Of a stretch of 64,000 nucleotides of DNA, positions 18,173-26,702 are shown piece after piece. The DNA lies in assembly GCF_007558815.1 (NCBI RefSeq), contig NZ_VLTJ01000007.1, forward strand, positions 310,001 to 374,000, in the 5' to 3' direction. A model generated the notes under the pieces. It ran no database searches. It saw only the letters and a program-made list of their open reading frames with translations, and was not told the origin of the DNA. Within the stretch, counting starts at the first letter, position 1, and each line of letters starts with the position of its first letter. Made by a program: the position numbers and the translations under genes. The stretch is from Verticiella sediminum. GTDB taxonomy: Bacteria > Pseudomonadota > Gammaproteobacteria > Burkholderiales > Burkholderiaceae_B.

Positions 18173-19399
18173 TCAGCGCAGGCCGACGATCACCCCTTGG
18201 TCCTGCAGGCGGTCGAGTTCGTCCTCGGTCAGCCGCAGCATCTCGCGCAGCACGGCGCGCGTGTCCGCGCCCACCGCCCCGCCCAGATGGCGCACGCCGC
18301 CCGGCGTCGCCGACAGTTTGGGCACCACCCCGGCCACCGTGACGTCGCCCAGGGTCTCGTGCGGCAGCGACAGCAGCATGTCGCGGGCGCGATAGTGCGG
18401 GTCGGCGAAGATGTCGGCAATGGTGTAGATGCGCGCCACCGGCACGCCCGCGTCAAGCAGTTGCGTTTCGATCTCGGCCGCGGTGCGGGTGCGGGTCCAG
18501 TCGCCCACGCGCGCGTTGAGCTCGGCCACGCGCGCCGCGCGGGCGCGCTGGGTGGCGTAGCGCGGGTCCTGCGCGAGCCCGGCATCGCCCATGGCGGCGG
18601 CCAGGCGCTGGAAGATCGCATCGTTGTTGGCGGCGATCAGCACGTACTCGCCGTCGGACGTGGGATAGAGGCTGTTGGGTGCCGTCGACGGCAGGTTGGG
18701 CCCGACCCGTCCGGGCACCTTGCCCAGGCGCGCGAACGCCGGCACGTGCGGCTCCATCATGCTGAACGCCGCTTCGTACAGCGCCGCGTCGACCACCTGC
18801 CCCTGGCCCGTGCGCTCGCGGTGCAGCAGCGCCATCATCGCGCCGAACGCCGCATATACCGCCGTGTGCTCGTCGGTCACGGCCAGCGCGACCCGCGCCG
18901 GCGGGCGGTCCGGGTCGCCCGTCATGTGGCGCACGCCGCCCACCGCCTCGCAGGTCACGCCGTAGCCCGGGCGCGTGGCATACGGCCCGGTCTGCCCGTA
19001 GCCGCTGATGCGCACCATCACCAGCCCCGGGTTGCGCGCGGCCAGTTGCCCGTAGTCCAGCCCCATGCGCTCGAGCGTGCCGGGCCGGAAGTTCTCGACC
19101 ACCACGTCGCAGCCGGCCGCGAGCTCGCGCACCAGCGCCCGGCCCTCGTCGGTGCGCAGGTCGATCGAGACCAGGCGCTTGTTGCGCAGGATGGTCAGCC
19201 CGTAGAGCGACACGTCGCCGTCGTGGCTGCCCATGTTGCGCACCGGGTCGCCTTCGGGCGGCTCGATCTTGATCACCTCGGCACCGAAGTCGGCGAGCAA
19301 CCGGGTGCACGCCGGGCCGGCGATCGTCGAGCACAGTTCGAGCACGCGATAGCCGGCGAGCGGCCCCGTCCCACCCTGGGCTGCGGGTCTGGGTTGCAT
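18173..19399 (-). CDS. CaiB/BaiF-type (family III) CoA-transferase
   Basis: A 408-residue enzyme moving CoA between carboxylic acids. N-terminal nucleotide-binding half: YRVLELCSTIAGPACTRLLA, then GAEVIKIEPPEGDPVR. The catalytic Asp of the family is in the QVVDAALYEAAFSMME segment. A very strong ribosome site (GAGGAGG, four bases before ATG) overlaps the stop of the upstream carboxyltransferase gene. It is the second CoA-transferase in this cluster (the other is at 21928-23118); two different acids, or the acid and the product, may be handled. The exact substrate is not visible from sequence. Confidence 0.92.
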   Translation of the reverse strand: MQPRPAAQGGTGPLAGYRVLELCSTIAGPACTRLLADFGAEVIKIEPPEGDPVRNMGSHDGDVSLYGLTILRNKRLVSIDLRTDEGRALVRELAAGCDVVVENFRPGTLERMGLDYGQLAARNPGLVMVRISGYGQTGPYATRPGYGVTCEAVGGVRHMTGDPDRPPARVALAVTDEHTAVYAAFGAMMALLHRERTGQGQVVDAALYEAAFSMMEPHVPAFARLGKVPGRVGPNLPSTAPNSLYPTSDGEYVLIAANNDAIFQRLAAAMGDAGLAQDPRYATQRARAARVAELNARVGDWTRTRTAAEIETQLLDAGVPVARIYTIADIFADPHYRARDMLLSLPHETLGDVTVAGVVPKLSATPGGVRHLGGAVGADTRAVLREMLRLTEDELDRLQDQGVIVGLR

Positions 19400-19408
19400 G
19401 CTGCCTCC

Positions 19409-20968
19409 TCAGCGCATGCCGCGCTGGCGCGGGCCGAGCTGGGTACGCACGAGCTCGTAGGCATCCTCGACCCAGTCGCACAGCAGGGCGCGGGTCTCGG
19501 ACGGCCGGATGATGTCGACGATGCCGAAGCGCTCGGCGGTGCGAAACGGCGAGGCGAGCTTGCGGTAGTACGCCTCGAGTTCGGTGCGGCGCGCGAGCGG
19601 ATCGGCCGCCGCTTCGATGTCGCGCCGGTACGCCGCGGCCACCCCGCCTTCGATCGGGATTGAGCCCCATTGCGCCGACGGCCAGGCGTAACGGTGATTG
19701 AGCGACTGGCCGCTCTCGCCGTACTTGGGGCCGTGCAGGCCGCCGCCCACGCCGAACGCGCGCCGCACCACGATGGAGATCCACGGCACGGCCGCCTGCT
19801 CGATCGCGCCCGCCGCGCGGTAGGCGAGCGGCACGGTGCCGGCCGCCTCGGCCTCGGGGCCGATCATCAGGCCGGGCTGGTCCACGAAATTGACCACCGG
19901 CAGGTGAAAGGTATCGCACAGGTCGACGAAGCGCTCGGTCTTCAGCGCCGCCTGATGCGTCATGGCGCCTCCCATCACCGTCGGGTCGTTCGCCATCACG
20001 CCGACCGGATGCCCGGCGAGCCGGGCCAGGCAAGTGACGGTGGAACCGCCGAAGCGGCGCGACATCTCGAAGACCGAGCCGCGATCGAACACCCGATCCA
20101 GGATCTCGCGCACCTTGTAGGTCTGGCGCCGGTTCTCGGGCACCAGCTCGTCCAGGGCGGCATCCGCGCGCGCCGGATCGTCCTCGGCCGGCAGCACGGG
20201 CGGCAGGTGCCAGACGTTGCGCGGCAGATACGACAGGAAGCGCCGGACGGCGGCGAAAGCCTCGGCTTCGTCGCCGGCGACCAGGCTCACCGTGCCCGCG
20301 CGGGCGGCGACCGCGGCGCCGCCCAGGGCCTCCTTGTCGAGCTTGAGGTTCAATCCCTGCAGCACCACCGGCGGGCCGGCCGCGAACACCTGCGACACGC
20401 CCTGCACCAGGACGGAAAAGTGCGCCGCGCTCACCTTGACCGCGCCCAGCCCGGCGCACGCGCCGAGCGCGACGCCCACCACCGGCACCGTGGACAGCAG
20501 CGGGATGACGGGCCAGCCCGAATAGCCCGGGATCTTGGTGGCCTGCTGCTGCTCGAGCAGCCGAACGCTGCCGCCGGCCGTGTCGACCAGGCGCACGAGC
20601 GGCATGCGGTACTGGTGCGCCATGCGCTCGGCGTACACCCATTTGTCGGCAACGCTGGATTCGCTGGAGCCGGCGGCTATCGTGTAATCGTCCGCCGACA
20701 CCATCACCTTGCGCGCATCGAGCCGTCCGCTGCCGATGACCGCATTGCTGGGCGTGAAGCCGACCGGATCGCCCTGGGCGTCGTAGCGGCCCTTGCCCGT
20801 CGTCAGGCCGAACTCGCGAAAGCTGCCCGGATCGAGCAGCGCGTCGATACGTTCACGAACCGTCAGTTTGCCCTGGCCGTGCTGCCGGGCCACGCCCTCG
20901 GCGCCGCCCATCTCGCGCGCCGCGGCGCGCCGCCGATCCAGCTCGGCGTATGCTGCCTCCCACGCCAT
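19409..20968 (-). CDS. Acyl-CoA carboxylase carboxyltransferase (beta) subunit
   Basis: A 519-residue protein of the propionyl-/methylcrotonyl-CoA carboxylase beta family, which transfers CO2 from biotin to an acyl-CoA. The two crotonase-fold halves are visible: the N-half begins KLTVRERIDALLDPGSF and has DTAGGSVRLLEQQQ and VVGVALGACAGLGAVKVS; the C-half has NFVDQPGLMIGPEAEAAG and ISIVVRRAFGVGGGLHGPKY. Length is usual (510-535). Oddly, no biotin carboxylase/BCCP (alpha) subunit is encoded anywhere in this window, so the partner must be elsewhere or the protein may act as a decarboxylase. Ribosome site GAGG five bases before the ATG. Confidence 0.92.
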   Translation of the reverse strand: MAWEAAYAELDRRRAAAREMGGAEGVARQHGQGKLTVRERIDALLDPGSFREFGLTTGKGRYDAQGDPVGFTPSNAVIGSGRLDARKVMVSADDYTIAAGSSESSVADKWVYAERMAHQYRMPLVRLVDTAGGSVRLLEQQQATKIPGYSGWPVIPLLSTVPVVGVALGACAGLGAVKVSAAHFSVLVQGVSQVFAAGPPVVLQGLNLKLDKEALGGAAVAARAGTVSLVAGDEAEAFAAVRRFLSYLPRNVWHLPPVLPAEDDPARADAALDELVPENRRQTYKVREILDRVFDRGSVFEMSRRFGGSTVTCLARLAGHPVGVMANDPTVMGGAMTHQAALKTERFVDLCDTFHLPVVNFVDQPGLMIGPEAEAAGTVPLAYRAAGAIEQAAVPWISIVVRRAFGVGGGLHGPKYGESGQSLNHRYAWPSAQWGSIPIEGGVAAAYRRDIEAAADPLARRTELEAYYRKLASPFRTAERFGIVDIIRPSETRALLCDWVEDAYELVRTQLGPRQRGMR

Positions 20969-21040
20969 CTCGTCCTCGCCTCTTCGTGCAGGTCTGCACC
21001 GATTCTAGGCAAAGCGACGGCGCGCGCCGAGCGCCGGGCC

Positions 21041-21065
21041 GCAATTTCCGACAGGCGAAAATTGC
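21041..21065. repeat. Inverted repeat in the gap before the carboxyltransferase gene
   Basis: GCAATTTCCG, five-base loop, CGAAAATTGC: nine of ten positions pair. It is an AT-containing dyad inside a very GC-rich 135-base gap between the lyase and carboxyltransferase genes, so it may be a processing hairpin or an operator. Confidence 0.45.
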
Positions 21066-21103
21066 CGGCGCCGCAGCGCCTGGCGGCGGGGGACGCGGGC
21101 GTA

Positions 21104-21931
21104 CTACGCCGCGCGCTGCACAATGCGCCGGGCGCGCGCGATCACGGGCGCGTCCACCATGGCTCCGTCGAGCTGGAAAGCGCCCAGGCCGGTGCGTTCG
21201 GCTTCGGCGATGACGCGGCGCGCCCAGGCAACCTCCTCTTCGGAAGGCGCGGTGGCCGATTGCACGACGGGCACCTGCTTGGGATGGATGCACAGCATGC
21301 CGCCCATGCCCAGGCCCATGGCGTGGCGCGCGCTGGCGCGCAGTCCCTCGGGATCGTCGATCGCGGTGTAGACGCCGTCCAGCGGCGCGGCGATACCGGC
21401 GAGCCGGCTCGCCAGCACCATGCGGCAACGCACGTGGTCCAGCATCACGGCATGGCTGGACAGCGCGGCGTCGAGCCCGGCGTCGACCCCGAAGTCCAGG
21501 GTGCCGAACACCAGGCGCTCGACCCCGGGCGTGGCGGCGATCTCGTCCAGGCGGGCCACCCCGCCCACGGTTTCCACCAGCGCCCAGACCGCCTTGCCGC
21601 CTTCGGCGGCGTGCGCGGCCTCGGCCGCGCTCTCGGCCTTGGCGAGCATGATGCCGGCGACATTCGGATGGGCATTGCACAGGGCGAGGTCGGTTTCGTG
21701 CTCGGCGGTGCCTGCCGCATTCACGCGCACCACCACGCGGATCTCGGCATGCTCGGCGAGAAAGGCGCCCAGCGCGTTGCGCGCGCTCTCCTTGGCGATG
21801 GCCTCGACCGCGTCCTCGAGGTCCACGATCACGGCATCGGGCCCGGCCGCGAGCGCCTTGGCGATGCGTTCCGTGCGCGTGGCGGGCACGAACAGCGGCG
21901 CGTAGCCGCCTTGCGAGGTCGTGCTGCTCAT
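21104..21931 (-). CDS. HpcH/HpaI aldolase / citrate lyase beta (CitE)-like CoA-lyase
   Basis: A 275-residue TIM-barrel enzyme that cleaves beta-hydroxyacyl-CoA esters such as citramalyl-, malyl- or citryl-CoA. Family motifs: FVPATRTERIAKAL (CoA/ phosphate-binding Arg), DAVIVDLEDAV with metal-binding acids, RVNAAGT, WALVETVGGV with the catalytic Glu, LVFGTLDF and MLCIHPKQV. Together with the adjacent CaiB transferase (four-base ATGA overlap) and the hydratase it reproduces the set Ict-Ich-Ccl of itaconate degradation, in which Ccl splits citramalyl-CoA to acetyl-CoA and pyruvate. The specific substrate here is inferred. Confidence 0.9.
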   Translation of the reverse strand: MSSTTSQGGYAPLFVPATRTERIAKALAAGPDAVIVDLEDAVEAIAKESARNALGAFLAEHAEIRVVVRVNAAGTAEHETDLALCNAHPNVAGIMLAKAESAAEAAHAAEGGKAVWALVETVGGVARLDEIAATPGVERLVFGTLDFGVDAGLDAALSSHAVMLDHVRCRMVLASRLAGIAAPLDGVYTAIDDPEGLRASARHAMGLGMGGMLCIHPKQVPVVQSATAPSEEEVAWARRVIAEAERTGLGAFQLDGAMVDAPVIARARRIVQRAA

Positions 21932-23118
21932 ACGGCCCCCGCTGCGCGCAGTTCAGCCACCGCGGCGGTGTCCAGACCGAGTTCGGCGAGGATGCCGTCG
22001 GTGTGTTCGCCCAAAGCGGGCACGGCGCCCATGGCGTGTTCGTAACTGCTGTTGGTGGCCGGCGGGATCAGCGCGGGCAAAGTGCCCGCCGGGCTGCCGA
22101 TCTCGCGCCAGCGTTCGCGCGCCTTCAACTGCCCGTGCTCCCACACGTCCTTCATCTCGTTCACGCTGGCGTTGGCGATGCGCGCCTCTTCCAGCCGCTC
22201 GATGATCTGCGGCACGCTCAGCCCGGCGAAGCTGGCGACGATGCGCTCTCGCAGCGCGGCCCGGTTCTGCACCCGCCGCGAATTGGAGGCGAACCGCTCG
22301 TCCTGCGCCAGCGCCGGCTCCTGCAGCACGCGTTCGCAGAACACCGCCCATTCCCGCTCGTTCTGCAGGCCGAGCATGACGGTGCCGCCGTCGCCGGCGG
22401 GGAACGGACCATAGGGATAGATCGTGGCGTGGGCGGCGCCGGCGCGCACGGGCGGGGCCGCGCCCTCGAAGGCGTAGTACATGGGAAAGCCCATCCACTC
22501 GACCATGCTTTCGAGCATGGACACGTCGATGCGGCTGCCCTTGCCGGTGCGCCCGCGCTGCAGCAAGGCCGCGAGGATGCTGGAATAGGCGTACATGCCG
22601 GCCGAGATGTCGGCGATCGAGCAGCCCGCCTTGGCGCGCTCCTCGGCCGTGCCCGTCACCGAGAGAAAACCGCTCTCGCTCTGGATGAGCAGGTCGTAGG
22701 CCTTCTTGTCCTGGTAGGGGCCGCCCTCGCCGTAGCCCGAAATGTCGCACACGATCAGGCTGGGCAGCCGTTCGTGCAGGGCCTCGAACGACAGGCCCAT
22801 ACGCGCGGCCGCGCCCGGCGCAAGGTTCTGCACCAGCACGTCCGCCTCGTCGAGCAGCCTGTCGAGCACGGCCCGTGCGCCGGGCTGCTTCAGGTCCAGC
22901 GTCAGGCTTTCCTTGGAGCGGTTGGTCCAGACGAAATGCGAGGACAAACCGCGCACGCGCTCGTCGTAGCCGCGGGCGAAGTCGCCGGCGCTGGGACGCT
23001 CGACCTTGATGACGCGCGCCCCCTGGTCGGCGAGCTGGCGCGTGCAGAAAGGCGCGGCGATCGCGTGTTCGAGGCTGATGACGGTGATCCCTTCGAGCGG
23101 ACGCGTCGGATTGGACAT
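21928..23118 (-). CDS. CaiB/BaiF-type CoA-transferase (Ict-like candidate)
   Basis: A 396-residue family III CoA-transferase. N-terminal TVISLEHAIAAPFCTRQLAD and GARVIKVERPSAGDFAR; catalytic Asp in RIDVSMLESMVEWMGF; C-terminal half with HATIYPYGPFPAGDGGTVML, seen in transferases of short dicarboxylates (itaconate, mesaconate, succinate). ATG 23118 is chosen for its GAGG ribosome site; the longer reading adds 18 residues. It overlaps the CitE-like lyase by four bases. Most likely it attaches CoA (from succinyl-CoA) to the acid that the lyase finally cleaves. Upstream of it is a strong hairpin with a T-run (23146-23169). Confidence 0.92.
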   Translation of the reverse strand: MSNPTRPLEGITVISLEHAIAAPFCTRQLADQGARVIKVERPSAGDFARGYDERVRGLSSHFVWTNRSKESLTLDLKQPGARAVLDRLLDEADVLVQNLAPGAAARMGLSFEALHERLPSLIVCDISGYGEGGPYQDKKAYDLLIQSESGFLSVTGTAEERAKAGCSIADISAGMYAYSSILAALLQRGRTGKGSRIDVSMLESMVEWMGFPMYYAFEGAAPPVRAGAAHATIYPYGPFPAGDGGTVMLGLQNEREWAVFCERVLQEPALAQDERFASNSRRVQNRAALRERIVASFAGLSVPQIIERLEEARIANASVNEMKDVWEHGQLKARERWREIGSPAGTLPALIPPATNSSYEHAMGAVPALGEHTDGILAELGLDTAAVAELRAAGAV

Positions 23119-23145
23119 GGTGATGAACCTCAGGATGACATTCGG

Positions 23146-23169
23146 AAAACCGGCCCGCGTGCGGGCCGG
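23146..23169 (-). terminator. Hairpin plus T-run inside the CoA cluster
   Basis: Arms CCGGCCCGC / GCGGGCCGG pair perfectly; read leftward the hairpin is followed at once by TTTT. It lies between the hydratase and CoA-transferase genes, about 28 bases before the transferase start, so it may act as an attenuator or protect the 3' end of the upstream message. Confidence 0.55.
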
Positions 23170-23229
23170 CATGAGGCTGGCGCTCGGGCGCTGCGCCCGC
23201 CGGCGCGCGCCTCGATACGGCGTGAACGC

Positions 23230-24096
23230 TCAGCCCGCGAACTGCAGCTCGGCGCGATGGGCCAGGCCGGCCTCGTTGGCGGCCCACAGCTCGGCCCTGC
23301 CCTCGCCCACGATGCGCCCGGCCGCCTCGAACGGCTGCGGGGCGATCAGCGGGCGCAGGCCGCGGTAGGTAAGGCGCGTGACGCCCTTGCCGGGGTTGGC
23401 ATCCACGAAGGCCTGGCACATCAGGGTGGCGATCATCGGGCCGTGCACGACCAGCCCCGGATACCCTTCCGCCTGCGTCACGTACGGCTGATCGTAGTGG
23501 ATGCGATGACCGTTGAAGGTCACGGCCGAGTAGCGGAACAGCAGCACCTCGTCGGGTACCACGCGCATGGCCCACTGCGCCTCGGGCACCGGCTCGTCGT
23601 TGGACAGCTTGGGCGGCGACGGCGCGCGGTACACGATGTTCTGCTGCTCACGGATGGCGAGTTCGCCCTCCTGCAGGTGCTCGTGCGTGAGCGTGACGAA
23701 CAGCAGCGACCCCGTGCGTCCGACCTTCTCCTTCACGTCCGTGATCGTGGTGCGGCGCACGGCCGGGACGTCCACCCGCAGCGGCTGGATGAACTCGACG
23801 TCGCCGCCGGCCCACATGCGGTTGCGTCCGGCCGCGGGCGGCAGGAAGCCGCCGCGCGCCGGGTGGCCGTCGGCGCCGATGCCCGGGGGATCGACCGGCT
23901 CCTGAAAGTACGCCCAGTGCCACAGCAGCGGCAGGCCCTCGCCCGGCTGGGGCACCGGCTTGCCGAAGGTGGCGGCGATGCGCACCGCCAGATTCGACGT
24001 GATCACGTCGCGCAGCTCCTGGCTGCGGCCGATCCACGCGGCCGGATCGGGCGTTTCCTGCGCGCCGCCTTCGGGCGGCCGGCTCGCATGACTCAT
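23230..24096 (-). CDS. MaoC-like / mesaconyl-C4-CoA or itaconyl-CoA hydratase family protein
   Basis: A 288-residue double-hotdog protein of the N-terminal-MaoC (FAS1-like) dehydratase group to which mesaconyl-C4-CoA hydratase and itaconyl-CoA hydratase (Ich) belong. Segments: RDVITSNLAVRIAATFGKP, then HWAYFQEPVDPPGIGADGHP, GRNRMWAGGDVEFIQPL, and a C-terminal hotdog with the active-site run FNGHRIHYDQPYVTQAEGYP and LVVHGPMIATLM. The Asp and His of the R-hydratase motif (HYDxPY...GLVVHG) are present. It overlaps the next acyl-CoA dehydrogenase gene by four bases (ATGA). Its first codons (SHASRPPEGGAQE) are encoded by a fragment of an intergenic repeat also present at 28231 and 43181. Confidence 0.88.
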   Translation of the reverse strand: MSHASRPPEGGAQETPDPAAWIGRSQELRDVITSNLAVRIAATFGKPVPQPGEGLPLLWHWAYFQEPVDPPGIGADGHPARGGFLPPAAGRNRMWAGGDVEFIQPLRVDVPAVRRTTITDVKEKVGRTGSLLFVTLTHEHLQEGELAIREQQNIVYRAPSPPKLSNDEPVPEAQWAMRVVPDEVLLFRYSAVTFNGHRIHYDQPYVTQAEGYPGLVVHGPMIATLMCQAFVDANPGKGVTRLTYRGLRPLIAPQPFEAAGRIVGEGRAELWAANEAGLAHRAELQFAG

Positions 24097-25214
24097 GCCA
24101 TATGCTCCGAAAAACGCGCGACGTGAAAGTCCATGTCGCCGAAAAGCGGGTCGACGAGGGTCAGGCGCTTGAAGTAGTCGCCCACCTCCAGCTCGGCGGT
24201 CATGCCCATGCCGCCGTGCAGTTGCACGGCCTGCTGGCCGACGAAGCGACCGGCCTCGGCGATCACCACCTTGGCGCCCGAGATCATGCGGCGGCGGCGC
24301 TCGGCGTCGGGCTCGGTCAGCGCGCTCACGGCCACGCAGGCCATGGACAGCGCGCGCTCCTTCTGGATGACCATCTCGGCCACGCGATGCTGCAGCCCCT
24401 GGAACTTGGCGAGCGGCTGGCCGAACTGCTTGCGCGTGCGCAGGTAGTCCGCCGTGATCTCGATCAGGCGCTCCATCGCGCCCGCGGCGTGCGCGCTCAG
24501 CGCGGCAATGCCGTAGTCCATGCCGGTGTCCAGCACGGCCTGGGCCTCGCCTTCGGCGCCGACCAGCGCCTCGGCCGGCAGTTGCACGTCCGTCAGGCCG
24601 AGCTCGGCCGCGCGCTGGCAATCCATCGTGGGATAGTCCTTCAGGCTCACGCCCGCGGCGTCCGTGGGCACCAGGAACACCGATGCCTTGCCGGCGCCGT
24701 CCACGGCGCTGACGAAGAGCGCCCGGGCGGCGGCGCCGTACCACACCATGGCCTTCTGCCCGTTCAGGCGGTAGCCGTCGGCGGTCTTCTCGACACGGGT
24801 GTCGCGCGGGGCGGTGGCATAGCGCTGCGCCGGCTCCAGGTAGGCCAGCGACAGGATGGCCTCGCCCGAGGCGAGCTTGGGCAGCCACTGCTGCTTCTGC
24901 GCATCGCTGCCATGCTGCGTGAGGATCGCGGCCGACACCACGGCGCCCGGCACCACCGGCTCGCCCGCCAGCGCGCGACCCAGCTCGATGTTCACCGGCA
25001 GCAGGCTGGCCGGGTTCTCGCCGTAGCCCTCGTACTCGGCCGGCACGATCAGGCCGAGTACGCCCATGTCGCGCAGCACGCCCCAGTTGCGCTCGTCGTA
25101 GCCCTGGCCCGACGTGGCCGCGGCGCGCCGCGTCTCCATGCTCCAGCCTTGCGCCGCGTAGCGCCGCAGGCTGTCGGCGAGCATCCGTTGTTCTTCACTG
25201 TACTGAAAGTCCAT
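24093..25214 (-). CDS. Acyl-CoA dehydrogenase (paired, subunit 1)
   Basis: A 373-residue FAD enzyme for alpha,beta-dehydrogenation of an acyl-CoA. Features: N-terminal helical domain starting MDFQYSEEQRMLADSLRRYA, central beta domain with LSLAYLEPAQRYA and NGQKAMVWYGAAARALFVSA, and the C-terminal helical domain with RKQFGQPLAKFQGLQHRVAE and VQLHGGMGMTAELEVGDYFK (FAD contact region). It resembles the shorter partner of heteromeric acyl-CoA dehydrogenases (FadE28/ChsE-like). Ten bases from the next dehydrogenase gene, which supports a two-gene complex. Ribosome site AGAGG five bases before ATG. Confidence 0.92.
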   Translation of the reverse strand: MDFQYSEEQRMLADSLRRYAAQGWSMETRRAAATSGQGYDERNWGVLRDMGVLGLIVPAEYEGYGENPASLLPVNIELGRALAGEPVVPGAVVSAAILTQHGSDAQKQQWLPKLASGEAILSLAYLEPAQRYATAPRDTRVEKTADGYRLNGQKAMVWYGAAARALFVSAVDGAGKASVFLVPTDAAGVSLKDYPTMDCQRAAELGLTDVQLPAEALVGAEGEAQAVLDTGMDYGIAALSAHAAGAMERLIEITADYLRTRKQFGQPLAKFQGLQHRVAEMVIQKERALSMACVAVSALTEPDAERRRRMISGAKVVIAEAGRFVGQQAVQLHGGMGMTAELEVGDYFKRLTLVDPLFGDMDFHVARFSEHMA

Positions 25215-25223
25215 GCCGGCCTC

Positions 25224-26417
<1,194 letters not shown>

Positions 26418-26472
26418 GGGATTCCCGTGAGTATCGGTGAGGTGGGACGGCCACGCGGCATCCCGATCCGGC

Positions 26473-26482
26473 ATTGCGCAAT
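26473..26482. promoter_or_regulatory. Palindrome ATTGCGCAAT at the cluster promoter
   Basis: A perfect ten-base palindrome overlapping the predicted -10 box and start point of the leftward operon. Its place suggests a repressor site, possibly of the IclR regulator encoded at the end of the same operon (inference). Confidence 0.35.
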
Positions 26483-26507
26483 CTAGCAAGCGCGGGCGCA
26501 CGCGCAA
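26480..26507 (-). promoter_or_regulatory. Candidate sigma70 promoter of the leftward CoA cluster
   Basis: Read leftward: -35 TTGCGC (26507-26502), 16-base spacer, -10 TAGATT (26485-26480). It lies in the 285-base divergent gap 26418-26702, which separates the two arms of the island. No convincing rightward promoter for the ligase gene was found in the gap, though it must lie there. Confidence 0.4.
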
Positions 26508-26702
26508 ACTCATTTTTCCCGAACACCCGCTTCGGCACAGGCGAATCCCCGGGCGCCGAACGCGCCGCCCGGCCATGCGTAGACGGGATGTTCGGCCCTG
26601 CCATACGCGGCCTTAGTGAAATCGGAATGCCCGCCGGAGGCAGCGCTGATTAGACTTGCCCCGTTCGCCACCCCGCGCTCCGTGCGCCAGCCCCAGACTG
26701 TC

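Noticed and set aside
24097-24888. 264-codon N-terminal extension of the hydratase gene
   Set aside because: The extension is a shadow of the acyl-CoA dehydrogenase gene in another frame; ATG 24096 fits the four-base overlap pattern of the operon.
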